Shown in pieces: positions 18,976-26,862 of a DNA stretch of 40,416 nucleotides. The stretch is from Thermodesulfobacteriaceae bacterium (GTDB taxonomy: Bacteria; Desulfobacterota; Thermodesulfobacteria; Thermodesulfobacteriales; Thermodesulfatatoraceae). The notes under the pieces were generated by a model. That model was not told where the DNA came from. It was given only the letters and a program-made list of their open reading frames with translations, and ran no database searches. The stretch is taken from the NCBI GenBank assembly GCA_015494065.1, contig WGCA01000031.1:1-40416 (forward strand). Direction: 5' to 3'. Every line of letters begins with the position of its first letter. Position 1 is the first letter of the stretch. Position numbers and translations under genes: made by a program.

Positions 18976-21900
18976 ATGCCCAGAAAGAGAAAGTCTTTTG
19001 CCCAAACCTGGTGGGGGGAGAAGTGGCTTGAGGTTCTCGACGAACTCGGGAGTTACTGGCCCAATAGGCTTCCCCGCGGCAGAAGGTACGCCCGCTCCGG
19101 GGCGGTGGTGAGCTTAGATCTTTTCCCGGCCCAAATAGCCGCCAAAGTTAAGGGCACCAGGGCCACTCCTTACCGGGTTTCCATAAGGGTGAGGCCCTTC
19201 TCTCCCGAGGAAAAGGAACGCTTCCTCGATGTCCTCAAAAGAAGGCCCCTTCTTGCCGCTTCCCTGTTGCAGCTTAAAGTCCCGGCTGAGATACTTGAAA
19301 CCCTTGAGGAAGAAGGGCTTGAGCTTCTGCCGACAAGACCCGAAGAATTCGAGGCTAAATGCTCCTGCCCGGACTGGGCCAACCCCTGCAAACACATTGC
19401 GGCGGTCTTCTACGTCATCACCGAGGCCATAGACCGCGACCCGTTCAACCTTTTTCTCTTAAGGGGAATCACTAAAAAAGAGATCTTGGCCTCCCTTGAA
19501 CTCAAAAAAGAAAAAAGGCGGGCCGTTCGCCATTTCACCCCAAAAGAAGAAGACTTCACCAGGTTTCATTCCCTGAGAGGGAAAGAAAGTTTCCCACCCA
19601 TCCGTCTCCCCGATGGGGCACGGGAGCTCATCTTTTCCCTGCTCCAGGAAAGGCCCGTCTTTTACCCGGAAGGAGATCTCAAAAAGGAGCTTTGCGATTT
19701 CTACGAATTCCTCTCCGCCCAGAAAGTAGAGGACTTTTGCACACCCTTTGAAAGGCCCTGGGGCAAGGAGGCAGAGGCCGTCTTTTTGCCTGCCAAGAAA
19801 AGGCTCTTCCTCTCTCACCCCGAACCCACGGGCCATCGCCTCATCCTTCCCCGACCCAAGGGAAACGCGCTTCGGCGAAGGCGCCTTTCAGGTTATCTCC
19901 TCAAGACAGAAGAGGCCCTTGGCTTCCTCCTTGGCCTATCGCTAGAAGAGGAGCTTTCCCCGGCCTTCAAGACTTACGTCTATCTCGCCCACCTCCTCTG
20001 GGGGCTCATCATAAAAGGCCACTTCATCCCCCAGGTAAAAAGGGAAAATGGTGCCTATTCCCTTGTCTTTCGGCCCTACCTTGCCTTTCGGGAGGTGAAG
20101 AAGCTCTTCAGGGAGCTTGCGGAGACGGCGCCTCTTTCCTCCTTCCTGCAATGGGAGGACGAATTTTTCCTTCCTCCTGAAGACGTCTTTTTCGCTTTCC
20201 TCTCCGAAGGATTGACCTGCCTCCTGCGGCACCTGGCCTCCCATTTCGGCCAGCTCTCTCTTCTGCGCGCGGAAAAAATCAAGCCCAGAGACCCGGTGGA
20301 ACGCGCCTTCTGGGAGGCCATTTCGGCCTGGCTCGCCCCACTTGAGGCCCCGGAAAGGGAAAACCGCCTGGAGCTCTCCCTCCTCTTAAGCCAGGCCCGC
20401 AAGTACTGGTATCTTTCCTTCCTGGTCAAGAACAGGCCTTTCAAGGGGCTTGACCTCCTTTCCCCTGAAGAAAGAAAGGAATTCCTCGATACCTTCGGGC
20501 TTTTGAGCCGGGCCTTCCCCGCCCTCGGAGGCCTTGAAGGGCGGGATGGGCTCAAAGAAAAGGTAAGACTTAGCCCCGAAGACCTCATCGGGATCCTTGG
20601 GTCTGGGCGTAAGATGCTCGAGGCCCTCGATATCCCGGTGGCGGTGAAGGGAAAGCTCCGTCTTCTTGAAAGGATAAAGCTCAAAGGTAAAACTCGCTCT
20701 TCAACCCCTGCGGAAAAAGAGTTTCTCACCCTTAACGATCTCTTGAACTTCGACCTGCGGGTGGTCCTGGGAGAGAAGGAACTCACCCTTACGGAACTAA
20801 AGGATTTGCTCAAGGAGGAGACACCCCTTCTCAGGCTTAGGGACGAATTCGTGCTCCTCTCTCCGGAGGAACTCTCCCGGCTCAAAAAGCTCCTTTCCGA
20901 AGAAAGTCTTTCCGGCTCAAGGGCCCTCCTTGCCGCCCTGACCGAAGAGGTAGAGGTCTCCGGTGAAAGCTTTCCCTTCGAGCCCCCGCCGGAGATCAAG
21001 CATTTTTTTGACCGGATCAGAAGCGAGGTCTCAAGACTCCTTCCGCCCCGGAAAGTAAAGGCCAGGCTCCGCCCTTATCAGCTAACCGGCTTCCGCTGGT
21101 TGGTGAGTACTTTGAGGGCTGGCTTTGGCGCCTGTCTCGCGGACGACATGGGCCTGGGAAAGACCCTTCAGACCATCTGCCTCATAGTCCACCTGCTTGA
21201 GACAGAAAAGATAAAAAGGGCCCTTATCGTGGCCCCCACCACCCTTCTCGGCAATTGGCAGCAGGAATTCGTCCGTTTTGCCCCGGAAGTGGAAACGGCC
21301 ATATATCACGGCCCGAACCGCACCCTTACCCCGCATCCGGTGCTCATTACCTCTTATGGGACGCTTCGCAGCGACCAGGAGGTCCTCTCCGAGGCGGGCT
21401 TTGACCTGGTGGTGCTGGATGAAGCCCAGAACATCAAAAACCCCGAAGCCGCCCAGACCAGGGCTGTCTACCGGCTGGCCGAGGCCCCCTTCCGGGTGGC
21501 TCTTTCCGGCACCCCGGTGGAAAATCGACTGCTGGAACTCTGGAGCATCTTTCGCTTTCTAAACCCGGGGCTTCTCGGCAGCCGCAAGCGGTTCCTTGAA
21601 GAATTTGCCCGCCCCATAGAATTCTGGGGGGACGAGAAGGCCCGGGAGCGCCTGAGGCGGGCGGTGGCGCCCTTCATCCTGCGTCGGGAAAAGACCGACC
21701 CGCAGGTCATCCGGGATCTCCCGGAAAAGATCGAAAAAGACGAATGGTGCCTGCTTTCTCCCCGTCAGGCTGTACTTTATCAACAGGTGGTTAAGGAAAG
21801 CCTCCGCCTGATTGAAGAAACTGAAGGTATAAAGCGTAAGGGCCTCGTCCTCAAGTTGCTTCTCTTTCTCAAGCAGATCTGTGCCCACCCCGCCCTTTAC

Positions 21901-22449
21901 ACCAAACACCGCACGGGCCGGATCGAAGATTCCGGCAAACTCCTGCGCCTCATGGAGTTGCTCGAGGAGATCAGGGCAGGAAAGGAAAAGGTCCTCATAT
22001 TCTCCCAGTTCAAAGGCATGGGAGAGATCTTGAAGGGTGTGATAGCCGAGCGTTTCGGCGAAACACCTTTTTTCATCCACGGAGGTGTCCCGCGGAAAAA
22101 GAGAGAAGAACTCGTCCAGAAGTTCGAGACCGAAACCGCGCCCTTCGTCTTCATCCTTTCCCTTAAGGCCGGGGGTACGGGCTTGAACCTCGTCTCAGCC
22201 ACCCACGTGGTACACTACGATCTCTGGTGGAACCCGGCGGTGGAGGCTCAGGCCACGGATCGGGCCTACCGGATCGGACAGAGACACCGCGTCCTGGTCC
22301 ACCGCCTTCTCACCAGGGGCACCCTGGAGGAAAAGATCAACGAACTCCTGGAGAAGAAAAAGAGCCTGGCCGCAGGGATCATCTCCTCCGGTGAAAAGTG
22401 GATTACCGAACTCTCAAACGAAGAACTGCGTGAACTGGTGGCACTGTAG
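18976..22449 (+). CDS. SNF2-family helicase with an N-terminal SWIM zinc finger
   Basis: A 1157-residue Swi2/Snf2 ATPase, expected to translocate on double-stranded DNA and remodel nucleoprotein. The SWIM finger is CSCPDWANPCKH (C129, C131, C138, H140). A long middle region (about 200-690) has no motif I recognise but fits the bacterial SNF2-associated domain. The motor has motif I DDMGLGKTLQ (about 720), motif II LDEAQNIKN (about 814) and motif VI QATDRAYRIGQRHR (about 1090). In many bacteria the SWIM protein is a separate neighbour; here it is fused. No nuclease or methylase gene is adjacent, so it is not obviously part of a defence island. No clear Shine-Dalgarno precedes the ATG. Confidence 0.93.
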   Translation: MPRKRKSFAQTWWGEKWLEVLDELGSYWPNRLPRGRRYARSGAVVSLDLFPAQIAAKVKGTRATPYRVSIRVRPFSPEEKERFLDVLKRRPLLAASLLQLKVPAEILETLEEEGLELLPTRPEEFEAKCSCPDWANPCKHIAAVFYVITEAIDRDPFNLFLLRGITKKEILASLELKKEKRRAVRHFTPKEEDFTRFHSLRGKESFPPIRLPDGARELIFSLLQERPVFYPEGDLKKELCDFYEFLSAQKVEDFCTPFERPWGKEAEAVFLPAKKRLFLSHPEPTGHRLILPRPKGNALRRRRLSGYLLKTEEALGFLLGLSLEEELSPAFKTYVYLAHLLWGLIIKGHFIPQVKRENGAYSLVFRPYLAFREVKKLFRELAETAPLSSFLQWEDEFFLPPEDVFFAFLSEGLTCLLRHLASHFGQLSLLRAEKIKPRDPVERAFWEAISAWLAPLEAPERENRLELSLLLSQARKYWYLSFLVKNRPFKGLDLLSPEERKEFLDTFGLLSRAFPALGGLEGRDGLKEKVRLSPEDLIGILGSGRKMLEALDIPVAVKGKLRLLERIKLKGKTRSSTPAEKEFLTLNDLLNFDLRVVLGEKELTLTELKDLLKEETPLLRLRDEFVLLSPEELSRLKKLLSEESLSGSRALLAALTEEVEVSGESFPFEPPPEIKHFFDRIRSEVSRLLPPRKVKARLRPYQLTGFRWLVSTLRAGFGACLADDMGLGKTLQTICLIVHLLETEKIKRALIVAPTTLLGNWQQEFVRFAPEVETAIYHGPNRTLTPHPVLITSYGTLRSDQEVLSEAGFDLVVLDEAQNIKNPEAAQTRAVYRLAEAPFRVALSGTPVENRLLELWSIFRFLNPGLLGSRKRFLEEFARPIEFWGDEKARERLRRAVAPFILRREKTDPQVIRDLPEKIEKDEWCLLSPRQAVLYQQVVKESLRLIEETEGIKRKGLVLKLLLFLKQICAHPALYTKHRTGRIEDSGKLLRLMELLEEIRAGKEKVLIFSQFKGMGEILKGVIAERFGETPFFIHGGVPRKKREELVQKFETETAPFVFILSLKAGGTGLNLVSATHVVHYDLWWNPAVEAQATDRAYRIGQRHRVLVHRLLTRGTLEEKINELLEKKKSLAAGIISSGEKWITELSNEELRELVAL

Positions 22450-22463
22450 CCGACCTACTAAAT

Positions 22464-22485
22464 TGGGATCCGTTCCCATTTTTTT
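22464..22485 (+). terminator. Intrinsic terminator of the SNF2 gene
   Basis: TGGGA and TCCCA pair across a five-base loop and are followed by seven T residues, 15 bases after the stop codon. The stem is short but the T-tract is strong. Confidence 0.6.
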
Positions 22486-22591
22486 GGGGTATACTTTTTA
22501 AAAGTACCTAATTTTTTAAAAAATCACCAACTTTTTGCAAAAATAAAGGGTTTTCTTCATCCTCCCAATCCCTTGCTACACAATATAAAGC

Positions 22592-22606
22592 GCCCTTTAA
22601 AAGGGC
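22592..22606. repeat. GCCCTTTAAAAGGGC inverted repeat
   Basis: A perfect 7-bp inverted repeat with one central base lies in the AT-rich gap 22486-22710. That gap otherwise holds no supported gene. It could be an operator for the downstream operon or a small hairpin. Confidence 0.35.
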
Positions 22607-22710
22607 AGGGGGGTTTGCAGCCTAACTAAGAGGAATGGAAACCGAACCCGCTCCTCCCTGGGAGGAAGAGCTTTTGGATTTTGCCCTCAGCACTGGTAAA
22701 ATATCCCTCC

Positions 22711-23112
22711 ATGAAAAACGAATTTCATGTTCCACATCGGTTTCCCGCCTGGGTTACGTGGCTCGCTTTTGCAGTAGGCCTGACCGGGGCCATCTCCTTA
22801 AGGTTAATCCTCATTGCCAAGGCCTACCGTCCAGAGTTGATCACCCTCTTCTGGTACATAGGGGTTTGCGGCAACATGCTCTTTTTTCTGTTTCGTTTCT
22901 ACGTTAGCCAGCGACGGCGCCGCACCATCGAGGAATTACGCCTTCTGGAAAAACTGGCCCAGCATGAACCACTAAGCCCCAAAGATCTGGCAGCCCTTCA
23001 TTACCTAGTAGCCAGTTTGAAAGTCTCCAAAGAACGTTGGAACTACACGGTAATCTTCCTGTGTTCTTTAGCGGCTATCTTCTGGGATCTTTGGTTAAGG
23101 CTGGCCAAATGA
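22711..23112 (+). CDS. Membrane protein of unknown function with three hydrophobic segments
   Basis: A 133-residue inner-membrane protein. Hydrophobic segments are at about 13-35 (VTWLAFAVGLTGAISLRLILIA), about 42-60 (LITLFWYIGVCGNMLFFLF) and at the C-terminus (YTVIFLCSLAAIFWDLWL). The middle, about 62-110, is a charged cytoplasmic helix (RRRRTIEELRLLEKLAQ). No family recognised. The ATG at 22711 lacks a clear ribosome-binding site and an in-frame TTG at 22681 is possible. The stop overlaps the yggS start (ATGA), so the two are coupled. Confidence 0.7.
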   Translation: MKNEFHVPHRFPAWVTWLAFAVGLTGAISLRLILIAKAYRPELITLFWYIGVCGNMLFFLFRFYVSQRRRRTIEELRLLEKLAQHEPLSPKDLAALHYLVASLKVSKERWNYTVIFLCSLAAIFWDLWLRLAK

Positions 23113-23798
23113 GCATAAAAGAACGGCTTGAAAACATAAAAGAACGGGTATTTGAGGCCTGTTTGCGGGCGGGCCGTAAACCCGAAGAAGTAAGAATCCT
23201 CGGGGCTGCCAAAAAACAACCTGTGGAAAAAATAAGGGAGGCCTTTGCCGCTGGACTTACCCTCATCGGAGAGAATTACGTTCAGGAAGCCCAAAAGAAA
23301 AAAGAACTCCTGGCCGACCTTCCCCTTGAGTGGCATTTAATCGGGGCCCTGCAGACGAATAAGGCCCGCCACGCGGTAAAAATTTTTGACCTCATCGAAA
23401 CGGTAGACCGCCCTGCGATCGCCCGAGAACTGGCCAAGCGGGCCACCAAGATAGGGCGCAGACTACCCGTCTTGGTAGAGGTAAACGTGGGAGGAGAAGA
23501 GACCAAGGCCGGAGTAGAACCTGAGGGGTTGGAAGCCCTCTGTGAGGAAATTCTGGCCCTGGCCAATTTAGAACTACATGGTCTTATGACGATCCCGCCC
23601 TTCCGTCCCAAACCCGAAGAGGTAAGACCTTATTTCGCTAAGTTAAGGGAGTTACTGGCCAAAATGCAGCAGAAATTCCCTGAAGCTCCCCTCAAAGAAT
23701 TATCCATGGGCATGAGCCACGATTTCGAAATAGCCGTAGAAGAAGGGGCAACCATTATCCGGGTGGGAACCGCCCTCTTCGGCCCCAGACCCCAATAA
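23109..23798 (+). CDS. yggS: YggS/PROSC family PLP homeostasis protein
   Basis: A 229-residue single-domain alanine-racemase-fold protein that binds pyridoxal phosphate and buffers vitamin B6 levels; it is not an active racemase. Motifs: ILGAAKKQPVEKIREA with the PLP lysine at about K35, GENYVQEAQKK, EWHLIGALQTNKA, LVEVNVGGEETKAG, LHGLMTIPPF and the C-terminal LSMGMSHDFEIAVEEGATIIRVGTALFG. The ATG is set by the ATGA overlap with the upstream membrane gene; the frame is open further upstream but that part is not family sequence. Confidence 0.94.
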   Translation: MSIKERLENIKERVFEACLRAGRKPEEVRILGAAKKQPVEKIREAFAAGLTLIGENYVQEAQKKKELLADLPLEWHLIGALQTNKARHAVKIFDLIETVDRPAIARELAKRATKIGRRLPVLVEVNVGGEETKAGVEPEGLEALCEEILALANLELHGLMTIPPFRPKPEEVRPYFAKLRELLAKMQQKFPEAPLKELSMGMSHDFEIAVEEGATIIRVGTALFGPRPQ

Positions 23799-23806
23799 AA
23801 ACCTTT

Positions 23807-23820
23807 GCGTTTTAGAACGC
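23807..23820 (+). promoter_or_regulatory. Short inverted repeat before the MerR-type gene
   Basis: GCGTT and AACGC pair across a TTAG loop, 9 bases after yggS and 44 bases before the regulator gene, followed by AATTTTTT on the plus strand. It may be a weak terminator of yggS or an operator of the regulator; a decision is not possible from sequence. Confidence 0.35.
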
Positions 23821-23863
23821 CAAAATTAATTTTTTAAAAGCGAATTCAAATTGGAGGAACAAA

Positions 23864-24160
23864 ATGGCGATATATTATGAAATGAAGGTCATTTGCGAAA
23901 AAGTCGGGCTCTCGCCCAAGACTTTACGCGTATGGATTGAAGAAGGGCTAATTGCTCCTCGGCGGGAAGGAAGGCGCTATCTCTTTGACGAAGACGACCT
24001 TAAAAGACTCCTGCTAATAAGAAGACTGCGGGACGACCTGGGCGTAAACCTGGCGGGTATTGATATCATCCTCCAGTTGCTCGACCGCATCGCTTCCCTG
24101 GAAGAGGAGCTGGCCATGTTGCGCCAGCAAATTGATACCTCAAAGGGACTGCCTGCTTAA
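23864..24160 (+). CDS. MerR-family regulator, HspR/CbpM-like
   Basis: A 98-residue DNA-binding protein. The winged-helix MerR domain fills residues 5-75 (VICEKVGLSPKTLRVWIEEGLIAPRREGRRYLFDEDDLKRL). Then comes LGVNLAGIDIILQLLDRI, the hallmark of the HspR and CbpM branch, and a short coiled coil to the end (LEEELAMLRQQI). HspR represses heat-shock operons; CbpM modulates the DnaJ-like CbpA. No chaperone gene is beside it, and no HspR-type operator was recognised, so its target is open. GGAGG lies 8 bases before the ATG. The end overlaps the start of the ComEC frame. Confidence 0.88.
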   Translation: MAIYYEMKVICEKVGLSPKTLRVWIEEGLIAPRREGRRYLFDEDDLKRLLLIRRLRDDLGVNLAGIDIILQLLDRIASLEEELAMLRQQIDTSKGLPA

Positions 24161-26375
24161 AAATAAAAGCCCCCTGTTTGTTTCGGCCCTGGTTTGGGCC
24201 GGAAGCCTCTTTCTCGTCTGGGAAAGGGGCTTTTTCCTCTGGGGGCTATTGCTGGCCTTTCTTTTCTTACGCCGTAAATACGGCCTAATCTTATTGTCAA
24301 TCCTCGCTTTCTTTTACGGCTATCTCTCTTTCCCTCCCCCAAGCCTTGATACCTGGCGCAAGCAAATAACCGGGATAGCAAAGGTTGAAAAAGCCTTGGT
24401 TGAGCAGGAATTCTTCCAAAAGGGGGTCGCCACGGTCTTTGAGCCAGCGGGACACGAAAAAAGGGCCCTATTCTACTTTCCTAAAGACACCAGGCTCGTC
24501 CCTGGAGACGTCTTCGAGACCAGGATGACGCTCAAAAACCCTCGCAGTTTTTGGAACCCCTTTGCGCCGGATTTTGCCAGGCAAAGGGCCGCTTACGGGA
24601 TCGTGGCGGTGGGCAGAGCAAGGACACCCCGCGTCATAAGACAAGAAAGGGGCTATTTAATAGAAAAGATCCGGCATAGACTCTTTGCTTTTGCCGAAGG
24701 TCTTTCCCCGGCTGCCCGGGGGCTTTTTGAGGCCCTCATCCTGGGGGAGAAAAGCCATCTACCCGCTTCTTTAAGGCACTCCTTCGAAAACCTAGGGCTC
24801 TTTCATTTCCTGGCGGTTTCAGGACTTCATTTCGGCCTCCTGCTGGGGATGTGTTACCTTATTCTCAAGGCCTTGTTTTTCTTCTGGCCAAGCCCCCTTC
24901 TCATTTTGACTGACCGGCAATGGCTTTTTCTCTGCGCCACCCCTCTGCTCTTTTTTTACGCCCTGATCACTGGCCCTTCCCCTTCGGCGCTGAGGGCTCT
25001 GGTGATGTATCTGGTCTTTGGCCTGGCCCTTCTGGGGCTGCGCCCTCTTAAAGGTCTTGACCTATTGGCTCTTGCGGTCTGGGTGATCCTCCTTTTTCAG
25101 CCCCAGGCGGTGGGAAATTTCTCTTTCAGGCTTTCGGTTTGCGCGGTCCTGGCCCTCATTTTGGCCAACGAAGGTCGCAAGCTCTTGCCGTGGCCAGAAA
25201 AGAAAATCTGGCACTATCCCCTGGCAAGTCTTTATTTTTCCTTGGTGGCCACGTTGGCTACCGCCCCCTGGCTTTTGGTCTTAAAAGGGAGCTTTTCACC
25301 TTGGGCCCCGGTGAGCAACCTGGTTGCTACCCCGGTCTTTGCCTTCTTGGTGCTGCCCTTGTGCTTGCTCGCAACCTTCCTTTCTTTTGGGCAACCTTCG
25401 GTAGCCGTCAAGCTGGCAGAGCTTGCACCCCGCGTCCTCCCCTTGCCCCGGCTTACTCTACCCCAGCTCACGCCACCGCTACCGGTGGGTATATTCGTCC
25501 TTCTACTTGCCCTTGCGTGCGGGGTGATCTTTTGGACCAAAGGGAAAATCAGGATTTTAGGTCTTGTTTTGGTCTTTCTACTTGCCTTTTGGGCCTACCA
25601 GGCATACTGGAGCTTAAACCTGTTTATCCTCCTTGACGTAGGCGAGGGTAGCGCCGGCCTGGTCAAAATCTCTGGTTACCGCAAGGCCATCCTCTTTGAT
25701 ACAGGGCCGCGTCTGGGCCATTTTGACGCCGGAGAGTTCATAATCGCCCCTACCTTAAGAAAGCTCGGGCTTACTCCCCATCTGGCCGTAATTTCTCACC
25801 TGGAAAGCGACCACGCCGGAGGTCTTAAGAGTCTTAAAGAGATCTGGCCTAACCTGGAAGAAATTAGCCCTTCCCATAGGCCCGAGGAGCGTCGTGGGCC
25901 GGGTTTTGCGCTTACTTTCTATTCCGCCCGCAGGTTTTCTAACCAGAACGAAAACTCTCTTGTAACTAAATTATCCCTTGCGGGGCTTAAGATCCTCTTT
26001 CCTGGAGATATCGGAAGAAAAAGGGAGAGAGAACTGGTGTCCCAGGACATTTCCGCAGACCTCCTGGTCCTGCCCCACCACGGGGCCAGAAACTCCGCCA
26101 GTTACCCTTTTTTGAAAAAGGTCTCCCCGGCCCTGGTGTTTTCTTCAAGCAGGCGGGCCGGACATCCCGCCCGAGAAACACTTACCAGACTAAAGAGCCT
26201 TGGCCTTCCGCACCTTGGCACCAAAAATTTCGGGGCCATAAGCCTCGTCTGGTCCGACTCGGAAGAAGTCTATCTTTGTACCGAAAAAGCACGCCGCAAA
26301 TATCCCCTCCTCTGGCGCAGCTTGTGGCCTTTGGTAAAAGTGGGGTGCAGACCCCTTGCCCTGCGGTCTCAATAA
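24132..26375 (+). CDS. comEC: ComEC/Rec2 DNA-uptake channel
   Basis: Inner-membrane channel that passes single-stranded DNA into the cell during natural transformation. It has N-terminal hydrophobic segments and an OB-like soluble part. The competence domain signature is RGLFEALILGEKSHLPASLR, then FLAVSGLHFGLLLGM (about 200-245 of 747). Several membrane helices follow, then a metallo-beta-lactamase-like domain with LLDVGEGSAGLVK and HLESDHAGGL. The end is intact. The start is unclear: no ATG fits, and I use the TTG at 24132, which lies inside the MerR gene; a later non-ATG codon near 24150 is possible. Whether the cell is competent depends on genes outside this window. Confidence 0.9.
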   Translation: MIPQRDCLLKNKSPLFVSALVWAGSLFLVWERGFFLWGLLLAFLFLRRKYGLILLSILAFFYGYLSFPPPSLDTWRKQITGIAKVEKALVEQEFFQKGVATVFEPAGHEKRALFYFPKDTRLVPGDVFETRMTLKNPRSFWNPFAPDFARQRAAYGIVAVGRARTPRVIRQERGYLIEKIRHRLFAFAEGLSPAARGLFEALILGEKSHLPASLRHSFENLGLFHFLAVSGLHFGLLLGMCYLILKALFFFWPSPLLILTDRQWLFLCATPLLFFYALITGPSPSALRALVMYLVFGLALLGLRPLKGLDLLALAVWVILLFQPQAVGNFSFRLSVCAVLALILANEGRKLLPWPEKKIWHYPLASLYFSLVATLATAPWLLVLKGSFSPWAPVSNLVATPVFAFLVLPLCLLATFLSFGQPSVAVKLAELAPRVLPLPRLTLPQLTPPLPVGIFVLLLALACGVIFWTKGKIRILGLVLVFLLAFWAYQAYWSLNLFILLDVGEGSAGLVKISGYRKAILFDTGPRLGHFDAGEFIIAPTLRKLGLTPHLAVISHLESDHAGGLKSLKEIWPNLEEISPSHRPEERRGPGFALTFYSARRFSNQNENSLVTKLSLAGLKILFPGDIGRKRERELVSQDISADLLVLPHHGARNSASYPFLKKVSPALVFSSSRRAGHPARETLTRLKSLGLPHLGTKNFGAISLVWSDSEEVYLCTEKARRKYPLLWRSLWPLVKVGCRPLALRSQ

Positions 26376-26402
26376 CCACATATTAACTCCAGGGAGGTGC
26401 CT

Positions 26403-26822
26403 ATGAAGCCGGGTTTTGAGACCTTTGAACACGGAGCTGATATCGGGATAAGGGGTATCGGCCGGACCTTAGAAGAGGCTTTCATCAACGCGGCCAAGGC
26501 CCTCTTCAGCCTCATGGTCTTAAACCTTGAAGAGGTAAAGCCTGAAAGGAAGGTAACTTTAGAAGTCGAAGGTGAAAACCTAGAAGAACTCTTTTTGGAG
26601 TGGCTAAACAGATTACTTTCTCTGGCCGGGATGGAAAACCTGGTCTTTTCTGAATTCGGCTGCCACATCAAGGACCTTTCCCTCTCCGGCTGGGCAGCCG
26701 GAGAACCCATCAACGAAGAAAAACACGAGCTGGGAGAGGAAGTGAAAGGGGCTACCTATACCATGCTCAAAGTAGAAAAAGTTAACGGCTTCTGGGTGGC
26801 CCAATGCGTGGTAGACGTATAG
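26403..26822 (+). CDS. Archease, RtcB ligase activator
   Basis: A 139-residue protein of the archease family. It speeds RtcB guanylylation and gives RtcB multiple turnover in RNA ligation. Family motifs are FEHGADIGIRGIGRTLEEAFINAAKALF at the N-terminus, the middle LEELFLEWLNRLLSLA, and the acidic C-terminus ending in VVDV. The metal-binding Asp of HGADIG and the terminal Asp are present. GGGAGG lies before the ATG at 26403; a GTG two codons earlier is possible. rtcB lies at 33893-35323 in this same window, so the pair is complete although not adjacent. Confidence 0.92.
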   Translation: MKPGFETFEHGADIGIRGIGRTLEEAFINAAKALFSLMVLNLEEVKPERKVTLEVEGENLEELFLEWLNRLLSLAGMENLVFSEFGCHIKDLSLSGWAAGEPINEEKHELGEEVKGATYTMLKVEKVNGFWVAQCVVDV

Positions 26823-26862
26823 GGGTTGCCTCTTCTCCTAAGCCGTGCTTTCTCTTTAGGGC

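Noticed and set aside
19170-20999. Long antisense frames within the SNF2 gene
   Set aside because: They are Arg/Ser-rich shadows of a G+C-rich coding strand and lack motifs or ribosome-binding sites.
18976-22449. SNF2 helicase as part of a phage-defence island
   Set aside because: No nuclease, methylase, protease or other defence gene is adjacent; katG and a membrane protein flank it.
22635-22907. A 90-codon ORF with a fair ribosome-binding site overlapping the membrane protein before yggS
   Set aside because: Its sequence is Arg/Ser/Cys-rich and unlike a real protein; the overlapping frame gives membrane helices and an ATGA junction with yggS.
24060-24131. ATC-phase extension of ComEC (MISSSSCSTASLPW...)
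   Set aside because: This part is the MerR gene read in another frame; it is low-complexity and not like ComEC.
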